Notes under the pieces: model-generated
Seen by the model: the letters and a program-made list of their open reading frames with translations, nothing else
What the model was told of the DNA's origin: nothing
The model's database searches: none
Source: Clostridiales bacterium
GTDB lineage: Bacteria > Bacillota > Clostridia > Christensenellales > Borkfalkiaceae
Assembly: GCA_015069525.1 (NCBI GenBank)
Contig: SVIK01000012.1
Span: forward strand, 1 to 19,597
Length of the DNA: 19,597 bases
Reading direction: 5' to 3'
Shown here: positions 1 through 6,162 of the stretch, piece after piece
Numbering within the stretch: the first letter of the stretch is position 1
Layout: each line of letters starts with the position of its first letter
Made by a program: the position numbers and the translations under genes

Positions 1-1
1 G

Positions 2-1051
2 CGTATCCACGCAAGCTCTGGTACGACGGGGAAACCGACGGTTGTAGGGTATACGCAAGGGGATTTGGAAACGTGGACGGACTGCGTATCCCGTATTGCG
101 TGCATGGGCGGAGCTTCGTCTAAGGACGTGGCGCAAATTTGTTTTGGCTACGGTATGTTCACGGGCGCGCTTGGGTTGCATTACGGCTTGGAAAAAATCG
201 GCGCGGCAATCGTGCCCTCGTCTACGGGAAATTCGGAAAAGCAACTGATGTACATGAAAGATTTCAAGACGTCGCTTCTTGTGGCAACGCCCTCGTATGC
301 GCTCCGCCTTGCGGAGGTTGCTCGCCAAAACGGGATAGACCCTAAAACCGATTTGCACATCAAAATCGCCCTTGTGGGAAGCGAGCTTTTGACGGACGCA
401 ATGCGTGAAGAAATGCATTTGGCGTGGGGCAGGGACGTGTTGATTACCTCTAACTACGGCATGAGTGAGCTTATGGGACCGGGTGTTTCGGGTGAGTGTT
501 TAGAGCATTGCGGTATGCATATCAACGAAGATTACTTTATCCCTGAAATTATCGACAGCGAAACGGGTGAGGTGTTGCCTGCGGGCGAAAAAGGGGAACT
601 CGTTATCACGTGTATTAAAAAAGAGGGGTTGCCACTTATCCGTTATCGCACGAAGGACGTGACGAGGCTTTTTTACGAGCCTTGCGCATGTGGCAGAACG
701 ACGGTACGTATGGAGAATTTGTCGGGCAGAAGCGATGACATGTTGAAGATTCGCGGTGTCAACGTATTCCCTGGACAAATCGAGGAAGTGGTGCTTTCCG
801 TGGAAGAGCTCGGTCCTCATTACGAGATTATCGTAGAGAGAGAAGGGTATACGGATAAGCTGACCGTCCGCGTAGAATTAAACAAGGAAACGGATTCGTT
901 TGCAGAGCTTCAACGCATTGAAACGGCGACGAGGAATAAGCTGAAAGTGGTTCTCGGCTTGGATGCCAAAATCCGTTTGGAATCGCCCAACACGTTGCAA
1001 CGTTTTGAGGGCAAGGCAAAGCGCATTAAAGATTTGAGAAATACGAAATAA
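2..1051 (+). CDS. paaK: Phenylacetate--CoA ligase family protein (PaaK-like), 5' partial
   Basis: This adenylate-forming enzyme would activate phenylacetate or a related aryl acid with ATP and then form the CoA thioester in the cytoplasm. The gene is cut by the window edge. The first complete codon is at 2, and about 349 codons are present of the roughly 430 usual for PaaK, so the N-terminus is missing. The phosphate-binding motif SSGTTGKPT lies right at the left edge, so translation cannot start at the TTG at 65. Downstream follow the YGMSE adenine/aryl-binding motif, IRYRTKD, the hinge motif GRSDDMLKIRG and the C-terminal FEGKAKR, whose lysine is expected to serve adenylation. A tandem ACT gene starts 11 bases after the stop. 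In anaerobes this pair often accompanies indolepyruvate:ferredoxin oxidoreductase, which may lie upstream. The exact acid substrate cannot be read from sequence. Confidence 0.93.
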   Translation, partial: RIHASSGTTGKPTVVGYTQGDLETWTDCVSRIACMGGASSKDVAQICFGYGMFTGALGLHYGLEKIGAAIVPSSTGNSEKQLMYMKDFKTSLLVATPSYALRLAEVARQNGIDPKTDLHIKIALVGSELLTDAMREEMHLAWGRDVLITSNYGMSELMGPGVSGECLEHCGMHINEDYFIPEIIDSETGEVLPAGEKGELVITCIKKEGLPLIRYRTKDVTRLFYEPCACGRTTVRMENLSGRSDDMLKIRGVNVFPGQIEEVVLSVEELGPHYEIIVEREGYTDKLTVRVELNKETDSFAELQRIETATRNKLKVVLGLDAKIRLESPNTLQRFEGKAKRIKDLRNTK

Positions 1052-1062
1052 GGGGTGAGGAT

Positions 1063-1485
1063 ATGTTAGCAAAACAAATTTCCGTGTTTATTGAAAACAG
1101 AAAGGGGCGTCTTGGTGCGGTTTTGGACGTATTAAAAGATAACGAAGTGAATATACTTTCGTTAAGCCTTGCCGACACGACGGAATACGGTTTATTACGC
1201 GTGATTTCCGATAATGCGGAAACGGGCAAAAAAGCGCTTTCAAACGCTGGGTTTTCAAGTATGCTTACCGAAGTGTTTATCATACAATTACCCCACACCC
1301 CTGGTGCGCTTCAAACCATTTTACGCGTAATTTCCGACGAGGAAATCAACGTGGAATACATGTACGGTTTGTCGATTGCGGGGGAAGAGGCGTCTATCGT
1401 AGTAAAGACGTCGGATACAAAGCGCGTAGAAGAGATTTTTGCCCGCCGTGGAATTGTCACGCTGTCGGAAAAGGAATTGGTTTAA
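1063..1485 (+). CDS. Tandem ACT-domain protein
   Basis: This 140-residue protein consists of two ACT domains, roughly residues 1-70 and 71-140. The first carries the pattern ENRKGRLGAVLDVL and the second PHTPGALQTILRVI; both are the loop and helix that bind small ligands, usually amino acids, in ACT folds. There is no catalytic domain, so it is probably a regulatory or ligand-sensing subunit. The start ATG follows a GGGGTGAGG ribosome binding site with a short spacer, 11 bases after the PaaK stop, so the two genes are almost certainly co-transcribed. The pairing of PaaK with a tandem ACT protein is familiar from Clostridia and archaea, where aromatic amino-acid sensing is the likely role. That role is inferred from context. 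Confidence 0.88.
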   Translation: MLAKQISVFIENRKGRLGAVLDVLKDNEVNILSLSLADTTEYGLLRVISDNAETGKKALSNAGFSSMLTEVFIIQLPHTPGALQTILRVISDEEINVEYMYGLSIAGEEASIVVKTSDTKRVEEIFARRGIVTLSEKELV

Positions 1486-1497
1486 TTAGAGGCACTT

Positions 1498-2037
1498 ATG
1501 GAAAAGGAAAAGAAAAAACCGTTATGGTTAAAGATAACGCTTTGGGTGTTGTTTGCAATCGTGTTGTTGACGGCAACGCTTTCCTTTTCGTATGCACGTG
1601 CTTCTTGTGATAGCAATGGCTTAACAGAAAAAGAAATCGAATTCACCGTAGAGGATAAGAAAGGGAACTCCCTTTCTTTGCACGAGATAGACGGACCAAT
1701 CGTTGTCAATTTTTGGGCGATTTGGTGTCCGCCTTGCAAAAAGGAATTGCCAGTCTTTCAAGAGGTGTATGACGAGTATAAAAACGAAGTATCTTTCGTC
1801 TTTGTCAACGTCTTACGTTGGCAAGGGGATACGGTGGAGGACGTAGAAGCGTTCTTACAACAAAACGGGTATACTTTCCCTACCTATTACGACGTGGATA
1901 GGGAAGCGGAGGAGGCGTGCAACGTATCCTCTATCCCTTTGACGGTTTTTATAGGAAGGGACGGAAAGGTAAAGAAAACGTATAGTGGAAGCATATCCAA
2001 AATGGTGTTGAGGAATACTATAAAAGATATTTTATAA
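1498..2037 (+). CDS. Membrane-anchored thioredoxin-like protein (TlpA/ResA family)
   Basis: This 179-residue thiol-disulfide oxidoreductase has a lysine-rich N-terminus and one hydrophobic segment at about residues 9-30, so the thioredoxin domain should face outside the membrane. The active site is WCPPC at residues 76-80, and the cis-proline loop SIPLT has its proline at residue 147. The region from about 43 to 179 matches an AhpC/TSA-Redoxin or TlpA fold in length. Family members reduce or exchange disulfides on exported proteins, for example in cytochrome c maturation, but no cytochrome or CcdA-type electron donor lies nearby, so the partner is unknown. The ATG at 1498 has an AGAGG site six bases upstream. 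A strong terminator follows the gene. Confidence 0.92.
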   Translation: MEKEKKKPLWLKITLWVLFAIVLLTATLSFSYARASCDSNGLTEKEIEFTVEDKKGNSLSLHEIDGPIVVNFWAIWCPPCKKELPVFQEVYDEYKNEVSFVFVNVLRWQGDTVEDVEAFLQQNGYTFPTYYDVDREAEEACNVSSIPLTVFIGRDGKVKKTYSGSISKMVLRNTIKDIL

Positions 2038-2046
2038 AGCCAAACG

Positions 2047-2080
2047 GCGCGTCTTTGCGTAAAGACGCGCTCTATTTTTT
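2047..2080 (+). terminator. Intrinsic terminator after the TlpA-like gene
   Basis: A perfect 10-bp stem (GCGCGTCTTT paired with AAAGACGCGC) with a GCGT loop is followed by TCTATTTTTT. It lies 10 bases after the stop codon of the TlpA-like gene and ends the paaK-ACT-tlpA transcript. Confidence 0.93.
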
Positions 2081-2151
2081 GCTTAAAAATGAGAATATTT
2101 TGTCGGGGAAGTGAAAAGCAAATAAAATCGTGTTAAGCGAAAAAAAATCTC

Positions 2152-2165
2152 GTCAAATGCTTGAC
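2152..2165. promoter_or_regulatory. Dyad GTCAA-ATGC-TTGAC overlapping the -35 box (possible operator)
   Basis: A 5-bp inverted repeat with a 4-base centre shares its right arm with the -35 hexamer. The same arms, with centre ATCG and the same flanking C, occur at the promoter near 14991. The position would suit a repressor site, but no regulator is known for it, and part of the match is forced by the -35 consensus. Confidence 0.4.
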
Positions 2166-2189
2166 TTGTAGAAGGCTTTCCATTATAAT
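2161..2189 (+). promoter_or_regulatory. Sigma-A promoter of the GH20 gene
   Basis: TTGACT at 2161-2166 and TATAAT at 2184-2189 are separated by 17 bases, which is near-consensus. The predicted transcript starts around 2196, leaving a leader of about 58 nt with a small 6-bp hairpin (TTGCGA at 2200-2205, TCGCAA at 2211-2216). The -35 box overlaps the right half of a GTCAA-N4-TTGAC dyad. Confidence 0.88.
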
Positions 2190-2253
2190 AAAAGGCGTAT
2201 TGCGACAACTTCGCAAGAAGCGAAAATACCTCGCAAAATAAGGAGAAAGAAAG

Positions 2254-3867
2254 ATGAAAAAATATAGACATTTCGGTGTAATGCTCGATTGCTCTCGCGA
2301 CGGCGTAATGAAGGTGAGTGCGGTTAAGCAAATGATTGATTGCTTGCACAAAATGGGCTATAATACGTTGGAATTGTATACGGAAGACACCTACGAAGTG
2401 AAGGGTGAACCGTACTTTGGCTACTTGCGCGGTCGTTATACGGCGGAAGAAATTAAAGAAATCGACGCCTACGCAAAATCGCGCGGGATTGAATTGATAC
2501 CCTGTATTCAAACGTTGGCGCACTATACGGCGCTCGTTCGTCACACCGAGTATGCGGATATCGTAGATACGAACGATATCTTGCTTATTGACGAGCCGAA
2601 AACGTACGAATTGCTCGATAAAATTTTTGCGACGCTCGCGGAGAATTTTACGTCGAGAAACGTCAATATCGGTATGGACGAGGCGCACATGGTTGGGCTT
2701 GGTCGATATTTGGATTTGCACGGATATAAAAACCGCAACGAGTTGATTTTGAAGCATTTAAACAAAGTTTCGAAAATTGCGGAGAAATACGGCTTTACCG
2801 CACATATGTGGAGCGATATGTTCTTCCGCTTGAAGACGAAAGGGGATTACTACGTGGACGAACCGCTCGAATTCCCCGAAGAAATTACGAAGAAAGTGCC
2901 TGAAAACGTAGAGCTCGTATATTGGGATTACTATCACTCTACGCAAAAGACGTACGACGCGATGTTTGAATCGCACAAGCAATTCGACGGAAATATTTGG
3001 TTTGCAGGCGGGGCGTGGTGCTGGAACGGTTTTGCACCACTCAACTGGTTTACGGAGCAAACGATGTTGCCCGCTATGAAGAGCGTTCTCAAAAACGACA
3101 TCAAAGACGTTATGATTACGTGCTGGGGGGATAACGGTAAGGAATGCTCCTTCTTCTCGTTGTTGCCCGCTTTGTACGCCGTCCGTCAATACGCGGAAGG
3201 CAACTTTGATAAGGCAAGCATTGAAAAGGGCTTCCAAAAATTATTCAAGGCGTCGTTTGCCGATTTCATGTTGCTCGATTTGCCGAACAAAACGGAACGC
3301 AAATTCTTGGACGATAACGGCAATGAAAAAGTTCAAAACCCTTGCAAATCGCTGTTTTATAGCGACCCGTTCATGGGTATTCTCGACAACCTCGTTTCGC
3401 AAGAACGTGCTATCCCGTTTACCGATTATGCGTTGCAATTGAAAAAAGCGGCAAAACGCGTAGGCAAATACGATTATCTTTTCGATACGCTTTCTAAGCT
3501 TTGCTCCGTGCTTGAAATTAAGGCGGAGTTGGGCGTGCGTACCCGTCGTGCATATCAGGCGAAGGATAAAAAGACGCTTACGAGAATTTGCAAGGAATTT
3601 GCCGAAGTGGAAAGACGTATCGCTATTTTCCACACAGCGTTCCTCGACCTTTGGAATAGGGAAAACAAACCGCAAGGCTGGGAAGTGCACGATTTGCGCT
3701 TGGGCGGTTTGGAACGCAGAGTAAAAACCTGTCGCGAAAAATTGCAAAAATACCTGAAAGGTAAGATTACGGTAATTGAGGAATTGGAAGAAGAAATCCT
3801 TCCTTACGGCGACGGAACCTTCCAAAGCAACGTGCATACGTGGATTGTTTCCATGAGTTTGGTATAA
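2254..3867 (+). CDS. Cytoplasmic beta-N-acetylhexosaminidase, GH20 family (GH20C-like)
   Basis: This 537-residue glycoside hydrolase would release terminal beta-linked GlcNAc or GalNAc from oligosaccharides by substrate-assisted catalysis. The GH20 signature NIGMDEAH ends with the catalytic Asp142-Glu143 pair and continues into the GLGRYLD stretch typical of GH20C-type enzymes. The catalytic barrel spans about residues 1-340 and includes VYWDYYHS and the tryptophan-rich GGAWCWNGFAP aglycone region. A helical C-terminal part of about 190 residues follows. There is no signal peptide or membrane segment, so the substrate is probably imported chitobiose-like, glycoprotein-derived or muropeptide sugar. 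The ATG has AGGAGA eight bases upstream. The gene has its own promoter and downstream hairpin, so it appears monocistronic. Sugar specificity is inferred only from the family. Confidence 0.9.
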   Translation: MKKYRHFGVMLDCSRDGVMKVSAVKQMIDCLHKMGYNTLELYTEDTYEVKGEPYFGYLRGRYTAEEIKEIDAYAKSRGIELIPCIQTLAHYTALVRHTEYADIVDTNDILLIDEPKTYELLDKIFATLAENFTSRNVNIGMDEAHMVGLGRYLDLHGYKNRNELILKHLNKVSKIAEKYGFTAHMWSDMFFRLKTKGDYYVDEPLEFPEEITKKVPENVELVYWDYYHSTQKTYDAMFESHKQFDGNIWFAGGAWCWNGFAPLNWFTEQTMLPAMKSVLKNDIKDVMITCWGDNGKECSFFSLLPALYAVRQYAEGNFDKASIEKGFQKLFKASFADFMLLDLPNKTERKFLDDNGNEKVQNPCKSLFYSDPFMGILDNLVSQERAIPFTDYALQLKKAAKRVGKYDYLFDTLSKLCSVLEIKAELGVRTRRAYQAKDKKTLTRICKEFAEVERRIAIFHTAFLDLWNRENKPQGWEVHDLRLGGLERRVKTCREKLQKYLKGKITVIEELEEEILPYGDGTFQSNVHTWIVSMSLV

Positions 3868-3907
3868 GAATAAGTATCTATTAAAAAATTAGTAAAAAAT
3901 TAACGGA

Positions 3908-3957
3908 AAAAACCGCGAAAAAATGCGCTCGTACACTTGCGTTTTTTTGCGGTTTTT
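3908..3957 (+). terminator. Terminator-like hairpin after the GH20 gene
   Basis: An imperfect long hairpin pairs AAAAACCGC (3908-3916) with GCGGTTTTT (3949-3957), then an inner A6/T6 run and a short CGC/GCG pairing. The T-tract is part of the stem, so it could act in either direction, although no convergent gene is present. Its right half overlaps the putative purine-operon -35 box. Confidence 0.55.
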
Positions 3958-3965
3958 GTTATAAT
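3937..3965 (+). promoter_or_regulatory. Putative promoter of the purine operon leader
   Basis: TATAAT at 3960-3965 is a perfect -10 box. TTGCGT at 3937-3942, 17 bases upstream, is a weaker -35 box. The predicted start near 3972 gives a leader of about 236 nt before purE. No better promoter is visible between here and purE. Confidence 0.6.
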
Positions 3966-4028
3966 ATAAAAGGTAAAAGAAAAACGAAACATAAAGCAAA
4001 AGAAAAAGCTCGGCGAAGGAAAAACTCT

Positions 4029-4154
4029 ATGGTTTATTTGTGTAAAAAGGGGATTTTCGAAACAGTTGTCTTCCGCAAAAAATGCGGTGCAATTTTGCGC
4101 GGGCAAAACACGCCTTTTTTTGGGGCAAAACACGTTTTTTACGATATGAAATAA
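4029..4154 (+). CDS. Possible 41-codon leader ORF upstream of purE
   Basis: An ATG at 4029 with an AAGGA ribosome binding site (4016-4020, 8-base spacer) opens 41 codons ending in TAA at 4152-4154. The predicted peptide is basic and aromatic-rich; it begins MVYLCKKGIF and ends GAKHVFYDMK. The stop codon touches the first base of the terminator stem, so a ribosome finishing this ORF would cover the stem's 5' arm. That fits translation-coupled attenuation. Against it, the length could arise by chance, and the internal 12-base repeat lies in different frames, so it is not a peptide repeat. I recognise no family. Confidence 0.4.
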   Translation: MVYLCKKGIFETVVFRKKCGAILRGQNTPFFGAKHVFYDMK

Positions 4155-4190
4155 AATAAGTGCAACAAACGGTTGCACTTATTTGTTTTT
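4154..4190 (+). terminator. Intrinsic terminator/attenuator in the purE leader
   Basis: A perfect 13-bp stem, AAATAAGTGCAAC (4154-4166) with GTTGCACTTATTT (4172-4184), has a 5-base loop and is followed by GTTTTT. It sits 17 bases before the purE start codon and has no promoter after it, so every purine transcript from the upstream promoter must read through it. That placement is the reason for calling it an attenuator. Confidence 0.8.
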
Positions 4191-4207
4191 AAATAAGGAG
4201 AAGAAAT

Positions 4208-4699
4208 ATGGGTAAAGTTGGCATTTTAATGGGCAGTAAATCGGATTTTGACGTAGTCAAACCTGCGGTTTCCGTATTAAAGAAATTTGGCGTAGAAGTA
4301 GAAGTGCGTGTAATTTCTGCACATCGTACGCCCGACGAGGCGCACGAATTTGCGTCTACGGCAAAAGAGAAAGGGATAGAGGTTATCATTTGCGCGGCAG
4401 GCAAAGCGGCGCACCTTGGCGGTGTAATTGCGGCGTTCACGACTCTCCCCGTAATCGGCTTGCCCGTTAAGACGGATATGATGGGTGGGCTTGACAGCTT
4501 GCTTTCCATCGTGCAAATGCCTGCGGGGATTCCCGTTGCAACGGTTGGCGTAAACGGCGGTGAAAACGCAGGGCTTTTGGCGCTTCAAATGCTTGCGATT
4601 AAATACCCTGAAATTGAAAAACAACTTGTGGAATACAAAATGGCAATGAAAACGAAAATCAATAACGACGACGTGGCGTTGCAAGAAATGCTCGGTTAA
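4208..4699 (+). CDS. purE: N5-carboxyaminoimidazole ribonucleotide mutase, PurE class I
   Basis: This 163-residue enzyme moves the carboxyl group of N5-CAIR to C4, giving CAIR in purine synthesis. It carries GSKSDFD near residues 9-15, the active-site SAHRTP motif, the AGKAAHLGG glycine-rich loop and LDSLLSIVQMP followed by NAGLLA. These match class I (bacterial, PurK-dependent) PurE rather than the class II AIR carboxylases, which have an AGRSN-type loop. PurK, which supplies N5-CAIR, is not in this operon and must lie elsewhere if this assignment holds. The ATG has AGGAG eight to twelve bases upstream, and that site can pair with the terminator's 3' arm. purF starts 17 bases after the stop. 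Confidence 0.96.
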   Translation: MGKVGILMGSKSDFDVVKPAVSVLKKFGVEVEVRVISAHRTPDEAHEFASTAKEKGIEVIICAAGKAAHLGGVIAAFTTLPVIGLPVKTDMMGGLDSLLSIVQMPAGIPVATVGVNGGENAGLLALQMLAIKYPEIEKQLVEYKMAMKTKINNDDVALQEMLG

Positions 4700-4716
4700 C
4701 AAATTAGGAGAAAAGT

Positions 4717-6126
4717 ATGGCAGTATTTGGTGTATTTGGGACGAAGACGGAAAACGTTGCGTCGAGCGCTTATTACGGATTGTACGCATTACAGCATAGA
4801 GGACAAGCCTCTTGCGGTATCGTTGTCAACGACGACGGCGTGTTCCGTGCGTATAAAGATTCAGGGCTTGTGAACGAAGTATTCACACATCGTTTGCTGA
4901 AAGACCTTGGGCTTGGGCAAATGGCGCTTGGCAACGTGCGCTATGGTACGAGCAAGACGCGGGATAGGGTCAATGCAGAGCCTATGCTTATCAATCACGT
5001 GAAAGGGAAACTTGCAATTTCGCACGACGGCGCGCTTGTCAACTATGCGGAGATTAGAAGGGAGTTTGAAATGCAGGGCTGTATCTTCCACACCGCAAAC
5101 GAAGTGGAGGTAATTGCTTGTGCGATAACCAAAGAACGTATCACGGCTCCCTCGATTGAAGAGGCAATCAACCGTGCTATGAATAAGCTCAAAGGCGGTT
5201 ATTCGTTAATGGTGATGTCTCCGCAAAAATTGATAGCGGTGCGCGACGAAAACGGCTTACACCCCCTTTGCTACGGTGTGCGCGACGACGGCGAATACGT
5301 AATTTCCAGCGAAAGCTGTGCGCTGAACACGGTGGGGGCGAAATTCGTAAGGGATATCGAGCCGGGCGAAATCGTCGTCTTTACCAAAGAGGGCGTTAAG
5401 AGTATCCGCGACCATTGTGGAAAGAAACCTGAAAGACTTTGCGTTTTCGAATATTTGTATACGGCGCGTCCCGATTCGAATATTAGTGATTGCTCCGTGC
5501 ACCTTGCAAGAAAACGCGCGGGTATGTTCCTTGCTAAGGCTCATCCCGTCGAGGCGGACGTCGTTATCGGCGCTCCCGATTCGGGTATCGACGCGGCAAT
5601 CGGCTACGCGGAGGAATCGGGTATTCCTTATGGACTGGGATTGATTAAGAATAAGTATATCGGTAGAACGTTCATCGACCCTGGTCAAAACGTGCGTGAG
5701 GATAAGGTGAAGATAAAGCTCAACCCCGTGCCCGAAACGATTAAGGATAAACGCGTAATTTTGGTGGACGATTCGATTGTGCGCGGTACGACGTGTACGC
5801 GCGTTGTGAAATTGCTCCGCGATGCGGGCGCGAAAGAAATTCATATCCGTTCGTCCGCACCTGAGTTTTTAAATCCTTGCTACTACGGTACGGATATCGG
5901 CTCGAAAGACGAGTTGATAGCGTGCAAATATAACGCAGAACAAATGGCAAAGATATTCGGTGCAGATTCGGTTGGTTTCTTGCCTTTGGAAGACGTATTC
6001 AAATTGGGTGCGCCAGGGACGTGTAAAGGATATTGCGCGGCGTGCTTTAACGGCGAATATCCCACCGAGCTTCCCGTAGAACAAGTAAGCAAGTACGAAC
6101 AAAAAATTTCGGATAATAAAAATTAA
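4717..6126 (+). CDS. purF: Amidophosphoribosyltransferase PurF with a degenerate glutaminase site
   Basis: This 469-residue homologue of the first committed purine enzyme would make phosphoribosylamine from PRPP and an amino donor. The C-terminal phosphoribosyltransferase domain looks intact: the PRPP loop ILVDDSIVRGTT has its Asp pair at 351-352. Cysteines at 242, 388, 436 and 440 sit where the B. subtilis enzyme binds a [4Fe-4S] cluster, although the last pair is CxxxC rather than CxxC. The N-terminal Ntn glutaminase domain is present (QHRGQ at 26-30, Arg75), but the protein begins MAVFGVFG where family members begin or mature at CGVFG, so the nucleophilic cysteine is absent. The oxyanion Asn is Asp104, and the conserved Asp of TSDTE is Glu129. 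The start is fixed by AGGAG eight bases upstream; no upstream extension supplies a Cys. It probably uses ammonia. The family assignment is certain; the loss of glutaminase activity is inferred. Confidence 0.95.
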   Translation: MAVFGVFGTKTENVASSAYYGLYALQHRGQASCGIVVNDDGVFRAYKDSGLVNEVFTHRLLKDLGLGQMALGNVRYGTSKTRDRVNAEPMLINHVKGKLAISHDGALVNYAEIRREFEMQGCIFHTANEVEVIACAITKERITAPSIEEAINRAMNKLKGGYSLMVMSPQKLIAVRDENGLHPLCYGVRDDGEYVISSESCALNTVGAKFVRDIEPGEIVVFTKEGVKSIRDHCGKKPERLCVFEYLYTARPDSNISDCSVHLARKRAGMFLAKAHPVEADVVIGAPDSGIDAAIGYAEESGIPYGLGLIKNKYIGRTFIDPGQNVREDKVKIKLNPVPETIKDKRVILVDDSIVRGTTCTRVVKLLRDAGAKEIHIRSSAPEFLNPCYYGTDIGSKDELIACKYNAEQMAKIFGADSVGFLPLEDVFKLGAPGTCKGYCAACFNGEYPTELPVEQVSKYEQKISDNKN

Positions 6127-6162
6127 ACGTTAAGAAGAAAAAATAAATTGGAGAATATAAAG

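Larger units (their letters stand above)
3972..4207 (+). other. Leader region of the purine operon
   Basis: This long untranslated or partly translated leader contains a possible short ORF (4029-4154) and several hairpins: CCGCA/TGCGG (4073-4087), TTTTGC/GCAAAA with a GCGG loop (4093-4108) and the strong terminator at 4154-4190. GGGCAAAACACG occurs twice, at 4101-4112 and 4123-4134, each copy followed by a T-tract. I could not match it to the conserved cores of purine, ZTP or PRPP riboswitches by eye. It probably controls the operon, but the mechanism is unknown. Confidence 0.5.

Noticed and set aside
65..67. TTG at 65 as the start of the PaaK gene
   Set aside because: The frame is open to the window edge and the upstream codons encode the essential SSGTTGKPT motif, so the gene begins outside the window.
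3972..4207. Known purine, ZTP or PRPP riboswitch in the purE leader
   Set aside because: I looked for the conserved purine-aptamer loops and the ZTP core by eye and found none; a covariance-model search would settle it.
4717..6126. purF as a pseudogene
   Set aside because: The frame is full length, the phosphoribosyltransferase motifs are intact and it sits inside a tight operon; only the glutaminase pocket is changed.
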